A DNA stretch of 5,200 bases from Polyangia bacterium (GTDB taxonomy: Bacteria; Myxococcota_A; Polyangia; Polyangiales; Polyangiaceae). Positions 1-5,200 of this stretch are shown here, piece by piece (the first letter of the stretch is position 1; each line of letters starts with the position of its first letter). A model generated the notes under the pieces. The model made no database searches. It saw only the letters and a program-made list of their open reading frames with translations, and had not been told where the DNA came from. The translations under genes were made by a program, and so were the position numbers. The stretch is taken from positions 1 to 5,200 of the forward strand of contig JAUILJ010000649.1 in NCBI GenBank assembly GCA_030433055.1, read 5' to 3'.

Positions 1-1382
1 GTCACTCCGTCCTCGTTGTTCACGCGTTCATTCACCCGGGTGAGGGTGATGGGCGTGCCTCCCGTCCCTGCCACGAGCTTGAGCGTCGCCGTCGTGGCGT
101 CTTTGGAGCCACCCTCGGCGTGCACGTAGACGATCCACTGCCCGTCCGGGCTCCACGCCGGGAAGAAGTTGTTGTCGTCTTTGCCGCTCGACGGAACGAT
201 GACCTGAGCTGCGCCCCACGCACCCGAGTTGTAGGGGAGCAGCGCGATGCCTGCGCCGTCGATGCTCTTGCCGCCTCCGCCGGTGCCGAGGGCGATCGCG
301 ACCATGTCGCCCTTTGCGTTCCAGTCGGGGTGGTTGGCCACGGTTCCGTCAGGAATCGCGACTTGGCCGTTGTTCGGGCCCACGGGGAGCCCGGTGTCCG
401 CGTCGATCAGGGTGAGCTTCCCCTTGGCGGCAACCAGGAGCAGCTTTCCGTCTGGTGAGAAGGTGGACCACGACATGTCGCGCACTGCCTGGCCGCCCGT
501 GGGCACCAAGGTCACCCGATCGGGCACGCTGACTTCACGGAGCTTCTCTCCCCCATACCCGACGGCCATGCGCTTGCCGTCTCGCGACAGCGTGTGACAC
601 GCCACGCAGGTGCCCGCGTCGTCGCCCATGGGGTCCGTGTAGAACTTGACCGGGATCGGGTCCGACACTACCGCGCGCATCACGCCTTCCGTGCCGGTGG
701 ACCAGTAGTACAGCGCGCCCTGGACCTCCGCGGCACTGAACAGCAGCGTGATGGGCGTCGACTGCCAGCTCTGGGCGGGCATGCTCTGATTCAGCGCGGT
801 CACCGTCCAGGTCACACTCGCCCCGCGATTGCTCTCGGCGATCCAGTCCCACTCTTCTTCCGTGGGGAGCCAGTTTGCGTCGGCGGTGTAGACCGTCACG
901 CTCGTGTTGGGGCCGACGAACTCGAGCTTGAACAGATCGTTGGTGCCACCCGCCGCCCACTCGTGACGGATACGAGAGACGTTGATGGGAAACATCGTCT
1001 CATGGCTGGGATACAGGATCTTCGGCTCTTGATCAGGCGTCGTTCCAGGGGGATTGGGTGAGGAACCGCCGAACACCGCCCCGGGGTCGGTGGGTGCGCT
1101 CGGCTCGCTGAACTCCTTGCTGCCCATGTGGTTCGCGCAGGGCGTGCCGCCGCAGAGGTCGACGCCGCCGCTGCCGCCGCTCCCACTGCTGCCCGCGCTG
1201 CCACCGAAGCTCGAACCGCCAGCGCTGCTCCCAGCCGACCCCGCACTAGAATTCCCTGCGGAACCACCGTGGCTGGATCCGCCGGACCCCTCACTGGAAT
1301 CCCCACTGCTACATGCGTAGCCGAAGACACCACTGGCCAAGACCATCCCGAGCAGCGCGCAGTGCACCCGTCCGTTCGCCAT
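1..1382 (-). CDS. Predicted lipoprotein with a c-type haem motif and TolB/PD40-like beta-propeller (C-terminus outside window)
   Basis: An uninterrupted frame of 460 codons starts at the ATG at 1382 and runs off the left edge. Residues 1-24 (MANGRVHCALLG..., ending GYAC) look like a lipoprotein signal peptide with Cys24 as the lipidated residue, although Gly at -3 is a weak lipobox. Residues 25-76 are a Ser/Gly-rich spacer, followed by Cys77 and Cys82, a possible disulfide. Residues about 121-216 read as an Ig/FN3-like beta module (ILYPSHETMFPIN...). CVACH at 259-263 is a CxxCH haem c attachment motif. It runs directly into PD40-type propeller strands: SRDGKRMAV (266-274), FSPDGKLLLVA (308-318), NAKGDMVAIA (355-364) and WSPDGQWIVY (410-419). 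The predicted place is the periplasm or a membrane surface; role and substrate are unknown. No convincing Shine-Dalgarno precedes the ATG, but an in-frame TAG about 30 bases upstream limits the start. The Val6 GTG is a less likely alternative because it would lose Arg5 from the signal n-region. Confidence 0.85.
   Translation of the reverse strand, partial: MANGRVHCALLGMVLASGVFGYACSSGDSSEGSGGSSHGGSAGNSSAGSAGSSAGGSSFGGSAGSSGSGGSGGVDLCGGTPCANHMGSKEFSEPSAPTDPGAVFGGSSPNPPGTTPDQEPKILYPSHETMFPINVSRIRHEWAAGGTNDLFKLEFVGPNTSVTVYTADANWLPTEEEWDWIAESNRGASVTWTVTALNQSMPAQSWQSTPITLLFSAAEVQGALYYWSTGTEGVMRAVVSDPIPVKFYTDPMGDDAGTCVACHTLSRDGKRMAVGYGGEKLREVSVPDRVTLVPTGGQAVRDMSWSTFSPDGKLLLVAAKGKLTLIDADTGLPVGPNNGQVAIPDGTVANHPDWNAKGDMVAIALGTGGGGKSIDGAGIALLPYNSGAWGAAQVIVPSSGKDDNNFFPAWSPDGQWIVYVHAEGGSKDATTATLKLVAGTGGTPITLTRVNERVNNEDGV
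594..608 (-). other. CxxCH haem c-binding motif (CVACH) in the propeller lipoprotein
   Basis: These 15 bases encode Cys259-Val-Ala-Cys262-His263. In exported proteins CxxCH is the classical site for covalent haem attachment by the cytochrome c maturation machinery, with His as an axial ligand. The preceding signal peptide satisfies the export requirement. The motif falls at the junction between the Ig-like part and the first propeller strand. No complete cytochrome c fold (about 80-100 residues with a distal Met or His) is evident around it, so haem binding is plausible but not established. A structural disulfide or metal site is the alternative. Confidence 0.55.
1155..1310 (-). repeat. Ser/Gly-rich low-complexity spacer in the lipoprotein
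   Basis: Residues 25-76, straight after the predicted lipid-bearing Cys24, consist almost entirely of Ser, Gly and Ala in degenerate GGSS, GSAG and GSGG units. The DNA is correspondingly repetitive (GGC/AGC codons). It most likely acts as a flexible tether holding the folded part away from the membrane. Such spacers are common in myxobacterial lipoproteins. The units are not exact repeats. Confidence 0.8.
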
Positions 1383-1391
1383 ACCGACAGG

Positions 1392-1410
1392 GTAGCTGCT
1401 CTGAAGCTAC
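1392..1410 (-). promoter_or_regulatory. Short perfect hairpin/dyad just upstream of the propeller lipoprotein start
   Basis: GTAGCT and AGCTAC form perfect 6-base arms separated by 7 bases, ending 9 bases before the ATG at 1382. In the minus-strand mRNA this could form a small stem-loop in the leader close to the ribosome-binding region. As DNA it could be an operator half-site pair. The rest of the 1383-1549 gap shows no recognisable promoter, terminator or RNA gene. A 6-base dyad can occur by chance, so confidence is low. Confidence 0.25.
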
Positions 1411-1549
1411 ACTGGATGCCAGCGGCGAAGTTAGGTGGTTTGCTGGCGGCGCCCGGCCCACACATTCGCGTCTTCAGTTGCCGCGATCCAATACTCGCCG
1501 CTGCGTACTCCCACCAAGCGCGTTCGATCAACGGCGGCGGTGCTGTCAC

Positions 1550-2695
1550 TCAGTGCGAGTGCTCGAAGCCGGGCGCGTAGCACAGGCCGTCTTGATTCAA
1601 GTGACCCATGGTGGAGGCGTTGAAGATCAAGAAGTCATGTAGATCGGTGATGGCGTCATTGCCTTCGGTCTCGAACGTGACCTCCGACGGGAGCGTCGGG
1701 AGGGTGTACTCGCTGGCGTCGACGCAGCTACGCCAGGGCAACGCGTGCCCTTGCCCATCGGTGACGGGAGCCAGCGGGACGCCGACCAGGTCTTCGGTGG
1801 TGACGACGAACTCTCCATCGACTTCCTGCGCTTGGGCGGCGAACTGGTTGAAGAGTGGGATGGCGCCGTGATCGACCGTGTCCCAGAACAGGTGATCGGT
1901 GTGAATGGTAGCCTGAACTGTCGTCTCCGCGCCTGACTTCACCTGGACGCCGCGCTGAAACTCCTCACCGTCGAAGGCGGCGCCCGTGTTCTCCGGGTTC
2001 TGACAATTCTCCATGGAAACATCGGCCTCGAAGCCGAAGCGAAATTTGACCCGGGTGGGTAGCGCGTCGAAGTCGTACCCGTCCTTGCTCGCTTTGCACT
2101 CGGTGCCCTTGAACGTCGCTGTGCCGACCAGCAGGTGAGTCCAGTGGTTCTGCTTCATCTCCTGCCAGTCCGAGTCGTCCGCTGCGAAGCCCTTCAACTC
2201 GGTGACGGAGTCGGAGGCGTCGATCAAGCTGTAGCCGAACGCGTAGCGCTGGCTCGAATCGAACGCGTCCCCGCCGTTCAGGTTCTGGTTTTCGATGCGC
2301 CCCAGGGTCCACGCTCGCTCGCCCCCGCCGCCCTTGCCGACGAGATCGCCGGGCGCCGCCAGGTTGACGGCAAACGGCCCCGGTAGGCTCGCGACACGCT
2401 TGCCGACCTTCGACTGGTCACTGGGTGAGCTGTCAGGCGACTCGGAGAGGTGCACGTCGCTGATCACGACCAGGACCTTGCTGAACTTCACTTCCCAGCC
2501 ATCGCCGAAGAACGCCTCGACCCCAGGCTGCGGCGGGAAGGGATAGCCCTCCAGCGCCAGCTCCTCTCCCGACGCGGAGATCGTGATCGCGCCTCCGTTG
2601 TCACTCGACGTCTCATCGTCGGCGTTGCTGCACGCAAGTGTCGTGAATCCTCCAAGGAGCGATAAGGCTCCAACCCGTAGCGCGGTGCGAATCAT
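1550..2695 (-). CDS. Predicted lipoprotein of unknown function, divergent from the TonB-dependent receptor
   Basis: A complete frame of 381 residues. Residues 1-22 (MIRTALRVGALSLLGG..., ending TTLAC) have Arg3/Arg7, a hydrophobic core and a Cys22 suited to lipoprotein processing. A short acidic/Ser linker (23-35) precedes a mainly beta-predicted body that starts ITISASGEELAL and continues GWEVKFSKVLVVISDVHL (66-83). Other landmarks are NHWTH (183-187), HTDHLFWD (265-272), GHLN (364-367) and a C-terminal EHSH. Four cysteines besides Cys22 (200, 231, 324, 372) could form two disulfides, and 11 histidines are present, four in the last 30 residues. I do not recognise a named family. The layout resembles a conserved secreted family that I associate from memory with myxobacterial TonB receptors, which is not verified. 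The ATG has only a weak GAG-type ribosome site; the upstream ATG at about 2708 is out of frame. The head-to-head position with the receptor suggests a surface or periplasmic partner, possibly ligand- or metal-binding. Confidence 0.9.
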   Translation of the reverse strand: MIRTALRVGALSLLGGFTTLACSNADDETSSDNGGAITISASGEELALEGYPFPPQPGVEAFFGDGWEVKFSKVLVVISDVHLSESPDSSPSDQSKVGKRVASLPGPFAVNLAAPGDLVGKGGGGERAWTLGRIENQNLNGGDAFDSSQRYAFGYSLIDASDSVTELKGFAADDSDWQEMKQNHWTHLLVGTATFKGTECKASKDGYDFDALPTRVKFRFGFEADVSMENCQNPENTGAAFDGEEFQRGVQVKSGAETTVQATIHTDHLFWDTVDHGAIPLFNQFAAQAQEVDGEFVVTTEDLVGVPLAPVTDGQGHALPWRSCVDASEYTLPTLPSEVTFETEGNDAITDLHDFLIFNASTMGHLNQDGLCYAPGFEHSH

Positions 2696-2737
2696 GGCTC
2701 GTAGCCATAGCGGCGGGGAGTCTCAAATGCAACTCCA

Positions 2738-2773
2738 TTGCAAATAACTATTTGTTACATTGGCTTGCGAATA
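2738..2773 (+). repeat. Direct repeat TTGC[A/G]AATA, two copies 27 bases apart
   Basis: TTGCAAATA at 2738-2746 and TTGCGAATA at 2765-2773 match at eight of nine positions. The 27-base offset is about two and a half helical turns, so the copies would face opposite sides of the DNA. The first copy forms the left arm of the central dyad. They may be half-sites of a regulator that binds more than once. Confidence 0.35.
2741..2754. promoter_or_regulatory. AT-rich inverted repeat CAAATA-AC-TATTTG, candidate operator
   Basis: Perfect 6-base arms with a 2-base centre lie in the middle of the divergent region, about 46 bases from the lipoprotein ATG and 63 from the receptor GTG. It is flanked by TGCAA-CTCCA-TTGCA (2728-2742), which overlaps it by two bases, and TTGC-GAATA-GCAA (2765-2777). 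The size and A/T content fit a dimeric regulator such as a Fur/Zur-family or helix-turn-helix repressor. It does not match a consensus I can name with confidence. Confidence 0.4.
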
Positions 2774-2807
2774 GCAAAAGCATCGGGTACTCAGCTGGCC
2801 ACTCGAC

Positions 2808-2812
2808 GGGAG
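2808..2812 (+). promoter_or_regulatory. Ribosome-binding site that decides the receptor GTG start
   Basis: GGGAG lies 5 bases before the GTG at 2818, a good Shine-Dalgarno and spacing. The frame remains open further upstream without a better start. The next ATG (2920) would leave a signal peptide of only about 12 residues, so the GTG is preferred even though it gives a long n-region. Confidence 0.65.
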
Positions 2813-2817
2813 ATCCT

Positions 2818-5200
2818 GTGACGCCCGAACCACTTCGCTTGACTGCAAAGCCCTCCGTTGGAACGCCGGCTCGCGGTGGTCCCCCACCACGCCGCTGGTT
2901 TACGGCGTTGCCCGTTTGCATGGCGCTGCTCTTCGCTGGCGCCGCAGCTCATGCTCAGGCTGCGGACGTGCAGCCTCCCGAAGTGGTGCAGCGGGTCGAC
3001 GCGGACTACCCAAAGGGCGAGCTCGAGGCGAAGCACGAAGGTCAGGTGGTGTTGTTCGTCACCATCGGCACTGACGGGCTGGTGCTCGACGCGACGGTGG
3101 AGAAGTCGGCGGGTGCCGAGCTGGACCGCGCTGCGCTCGCTGCCGTCAAGCAGTGGCGCTTCAAGCCAGCGACGAAGGGCGGCCAGCCCATCGCCGCGAA
3201 GATCCGCGTGCCCTTCGACTTCAAATTGCCGAAGCCCGCGCCCGCGGCGCCTGCTCCGCTTACAGCGCAGCCACCGGCGGCGGACACCGCGGCCCCGAAG
3301 GGCGCCTCACCCCCGAAAGCGGAGCCTGCCAAGCACACGCCCGATGACGGGCATGACCACGCGACGTTTCAAGACGACGAGGGGGAGATCATCGTCGTTG
3401 GCCGCGCTCGTGCGCCCCAGCGTGGCGCTTCCGACGTGAACATTCGCCTTGGCGCGCTGCGCAGAGCTCCGCGAGGAAACGCGGCAGAGATCTTGACGCT
3501 GGCTCCCGGGATCTTGCTCAGCAACGAGGGCGGCGATGGTCACGCACAGCAGGTCTTCTTGAGGGGTTTCGATGCGCGGGAGGGTCAAGACATCGAGTTC
3601 TCCGTGGACGGCGTGCCCATCAATCAAGTGGGTAACATCCACGGCAACGGCTACGCAGATACGAACTTCATCATCCCCGAGTTGGTGGAGGAGCTGCGCG
3701 TGCTCGAAGGGCCGTTCGAGCCCCAGCAAGGCAACTTCGCGGTCGCCGGCTCTGCTGATTACCGCCTCGGCCTCGACCAACGGGGGCTGACGCTGAAGTA
3801 CCTCGCCGGCTCCTTCAATACTCAGCGCCTGCTCTTGCTCTGGGGACCCCCGAACGAGAGCCACCACACGTTCGGAGGCGCCGAGCTGTACGATACGGAT
3901 GGCTTCGGTCAGGGCCGCGCGTCGCGTCGTGGCTCCGCCATTGGACAATACGAGTGGCGCATTGGTCGCACCGGGCTCTGGCGAGTTACCGGGCAAGCCT
4001 ACAGCGTGGACTACAAGAGCGCCGGCGTGCTACGTGAAGACGATTACGCTGCCCGGAGGAAACGTTTCTACGATACCTATGATGACTGGCAAGGCGGCCA
4101 GGCGTCGCGCTTCAGCATCGCGAGCGCGGTCGAGCAGAAGGCAGGAGACACGCTCTTCAAGCAGCAAGTGTTCGTGATCGATGGCTCGATGCGGCTGCAG
4201 GAGAACTTCACGGGCTTCTTGCTGGATACCCAGCAGTCCTTGCAGGATCCTCACACCCAGCGCGGCGACCGCCTGGACAAGACGATCGACACGACCACCA
4301 TCGGCGCGCGGGGATCTGCGCGCTGGCATGGCAAGGCGCTGGGACAGAAGCAGGAGTTCGAGCTGGGGTACCTGGCGCGGGGCGATCGCGCCGAGGGCGC
4401 GCAGGAGCGAGTTCAGGCGAGCAACGGCGTGCCCTACGCCAAGGAGCTCGACCTCGAGTCGAAGACCGCGAACGTCGGGATCTACGCGGACGCCGCCGTC
4501 AAGCCGATCGGGTGGTTCACGCTGAAGGGAGGTGTGCGTGGCGAACTCTTCACCTACGACGTGCTCAATCGCTGTGCCGTGAACGACGTGCGTTTCCCTG
4601 CGGGAGCAGGTTTCGACGGAGACGCTGGCTGCTTCTCCCAGCAACCCGCGGGCGAGTATCGCTTGCCCACCCAGCGCACGACCACCTCAGGCTCGACGGT
4701 GCTGCCGCGCGCGGTGGCGCTGTTTGGTCCCTTCGACGGCTTCGCGCTGAGCGCGGGTTGGGGGCGTGGCGTGCGCGCGGTGGATCCGCAGTTCGTCAAT
4801 CAAGATGGTCAAGCGCCGTTCTCGGGCATCACGGCCTATGAGGGCGGCGTGATGTACGCGCATCAGCTGGGTGATGTTGCGCTGGTTGCGCGCTCCATCT
4901 TCTTTCAGACGCAGGTGGAGCAGGACTATCTGTTCAGCCAGACCGCGGGGCGTAACACGCTTGCTGAAGGGACTACTCGCACCGGCTGGGTCGGCGCCGT
5001 GCGCGCGACCGGTGACTTCTTCGACGTGAACACCAACCTCACGCTCGTGCGCTCGACGTTCGATGACACGGGGCTGGCTATCCCCTATGTACCGAGCGCC
5101 GTGGCGCGAGCCGACGCGGCGTTCTTCGGTGACTTGCCCATCGAGTTCGGTGGGGGCGCGCTCAAGGCGACTTCGAGCCTCGGAGCCACCTACGTGGCGC
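2818..5200 (+). CDS. TonB-dependent outer-membrane receptor with an N-terminal TonB C-terminal domain (3' end outside window)
   Basis: The frame is open for 794 codons from GTG 2818 to the right edge. Residues 1-46 are a signal peptide with a long n-region: RRWF, hydrophobic core, AHA-Q cleavage at about 46/47. Residues 53-138 match the TonB C-terminal family: YP near 64, EGQVVLFVTIGTDG (74-87), then LDRAALAAVKQWRFKPA (102-118) and IRVPFDF. A Pro/Ala-rich linker (139-175) and an HDH cluster (179-181) lead to a TonB-box-like EGEIIVVGR (188-196). The plug domain is about 205-318: EILTLAPGILL, FLRGF, VDGVPIN, LRVLEGPFEP, VAGSADY. Beta-barrel sequence with alternating aromatic and polar residues fills the rest; Cys586 and Cys605 probably form a disulfide in an extracellular loop. 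Such receptors import siderophores, metal complexes, vitamins or glycans using proton-motive force through TonB-ExbB-ExbD. No residue identifies the substrate here. About 475 barrel residues are visible, so the final strands and terminal aromatic residue are missing. The upstream TonB-like domain is the unusual part. Confidence 0.93.
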   Translation, partial: MTPEPLRLTAKPSVGTPARGGPPPRRWFTALPVCMALLFAGAAAHAQAADVQPPEVVQRVDADYPKGELEAKHEGQVVLFVTIGTDGLVLDATVEKSAGAELDRAALAAVKQWRFKPATKGGQPIAAKIRVPFDFKLPKPAPAAPAPLTAQPPAADTAAPKGASPPKAEPAKHTPDDGHDHATFQDDEGEIIVVGRARAPQRGASDVNIRLGALRRAPRGNAAEILTLAPGILLSNEGGDGHAQQVFLRGFDAREGQDIEFSVDGVPINQVGNIHGNGYADTNFIIPELVEELRVLEGPFEPQQGNFAVAGSADYRLGLDQRGLTLKYLAGSFNTQRLLLLWGPPNESHHTFGGAELYDTDGFGQGRASRRGSAIGQYEWRIGRTGLWRVTGQAYSVDYKSAGVLREDDYAARRKRFYDTYDDWQGGQASRFSIASAVEQKAGDTLFKQQVFVIDGSMRLQENFTGFLLDTQQSLQDPHTQRGDRLDKTIDTTTIGARGSARWHGKALGQKQEFELGYLARGDRAEGAQERVQASNGVPYAKELDLESKTANVGIYADAAVKPIGWFTLKGGVRGELFTYDVLNRCAVNDVRFPAGAGFDGDAGCFSQQPAGEYRLPTQRTTTSGSTVLPRAVALFGPFDGFALSAGWGRGVRAVDPQFVNQDGQAPFSGITAYEGGVMYAHQLGDVALVARSIFFQTQVEQDYLFSQTAGRNTLAEGTTRTGWVGAVRATGDFFDVNTNLTLVRSTFDDTGLAIPYVPSAVARADAAFFGDLPIEFGGGALKATSSLGATYVA
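2974..3231 (+). other. TonB C-terminal domain fused to the receptor N-terminus
   Basis: This segment encodes residues 53-138. It keeps the family hallmarks: an N-terminal YP motif, a G-x-V-x-L/V-x(3)-I-x(2)-D-G strand, an amphipathic helix with LDRAAL and the WRFKPA turn, then a final strand ending in PFDF. In classical systems this domain ends an inner-membrane-anchored TonB that grips the receptor's TonB box. Here it follows a cleavable signal peptide and precedes the plug, with no inner-membrane anchor, so it should lie in the periplasm. It could act as an N-terminal accessory or signalling-like domain, bind the receptor's own TonB box, or contact another TonB. Confidence 0.88.
3379..3405 (+). 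other. TonB-box-like segment of the receptor
   Basis: Residues 188-196 (EGEIIVVGR) precede the plug and resemble the E-I-V-V-x-G type of TonB box common in proteobacterial receptors. The Pro/Ala linker before it would leave it accessible in the periplasm. Assignment rests on position and pattern only. Confidence 0.6.

Larger units (their letters stand above)
2696..2817. promoter_or_regulatory. AT-rich divergent control region between the lipoprotein and receptor genes
   Basis: These 122 bases separate the two divergent start codons, so they must carry both promoters unless one start is misplaced. The core at about 2720-2780 is much richer in A/T than the surrounding coding DNA. It contains overlapping dyads and a direct repeat, listed separately. 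I cannot assign clear -35/-10 boxes; TTGCGA (2765-2770) with TACTCA 17 bases later is a weak candidate on the plus strand. Shared repeats between two promoters fit one regulator controlling both genes. Confidence 0.6.

Noticed and set aside
1054..1320. A plus-strand Pro/Leu-rich frame of 88 codons opposite the Ser/Gly linker
   Set aside because: Its Pro/Leu repeats are simply the complement of the Gly/Ser codons in the linker; there is no start context or conserved pattern.
896..1549. A 217-codon minus-strand frame starting with GTG right after the TGA of the 381-residue lipoprotein, in the same frame
   Set aside because: Most of it overlaps the signal peptide, linker and Ig-like part of the propeller lipoprotein in another frame, and its product is an Ala/Arg-rich sequence typical of a shadow of GC-rich coding DNA. 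The first 55 residues show no recognisable domain. Stop-codon read-through has no supporting signal.
1500..1552. Rho-independent terminator after the 381-residue lipoprotein gene
   Set aside because: No GC-rich stem followed by a T run is present on the minus strand downstream of 1550, so no terminator is called.
3307..3996. A 229-codon minus-strand frame opposite the receptor plug
   Set aside because: It lies antisense to clear plug-domain motifs (FLRGF, VDGVP, LRVLEGP). Long antisense frames are expected in DNA with this codon bias.
4030..4644. A 204-codon minus-strand frame opposite the receptor barrel
   Set aside because: It is antisense to continuous barrel sequence and has no recognisable domain or ribosome site, so it is treated as a shadow frame.
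1..5200. CRISPR array, insertion sequence, tRNA or rRNA
   Set aside because: No regularly spaced exact repeats, transposase motifs, terminal inverted repeats or RNA gene signatures were seen. The window is almost entirely accounted for by three coding regions and two short gaps.

Overview
The window looks like chromosomal DNA from a high-GC member of the Myxococcota, most likely a Polyangiales-type myxobacterium. This is inferred from three things: dense coding with strong G/C in third codon positions, two lipoprotein signal peptides (one followed by a long Ser/Gly-rich spacer typical of large myxobacterial genomes), and a large outer-membrane receptor of a style I associate with that group. 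No database search was possible, so the taxonomic call is a reasoned guess.

Layout. Bases 1-1382 (minus strand) hold the 5' part of a predicted lipoprotein. It has a Ser/Gly linker, an Ig/FN3-like module, a CxxCH c-type haem motif and then TolB/PD40-like beta-propeller repeats; its C-terminus lies beyond the left edge. A 167-base non-coding gap (1383-1549) contains a small hairpin just upstream of that gene's start. Bases 1550-2695 (minus strand) encode a complete 381-residue predicted lipoprotein of unknown function with four non-lipobox cysteines and scattered histidines, four of them in the last 30 residues. Bases 2696-2817 are a short AT-rich divergent intergenic region with several overlapping inverted and direct repeats built on TTGC/GCAA. 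From 2818 to the right edge (plus strand) runs a TonB-dependent outer-membrane receptor that carries a TonB C-terminal domain at its own N-terminus; the end of its barrel is cut off.

How the genes may work together. The unknown lipoprotein and the receptor are divergently transcribed from one repeat-rich control region, which suggests coordinated regulation and perhaps a shared ligand. The receptor would import or sense something at the outer membrane, and the lipoprotein could be its membrane-anchored partner. The receptor shows a His-Asp-His cluster before its TonB-box-like segment and the lipoprotein has several HxxH/HxH pairs, so a metal or metal complex is one possible ligand, but this is a hypothesis. 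The haem-motif propeller lipoprotein lies downstream on the same strand and may or may not belong to the same unit. The most notable observations are the TonB_C-receptor fusion, the CxxCH motif placed directly before a propeller, and the repeat-rich divergent control region.
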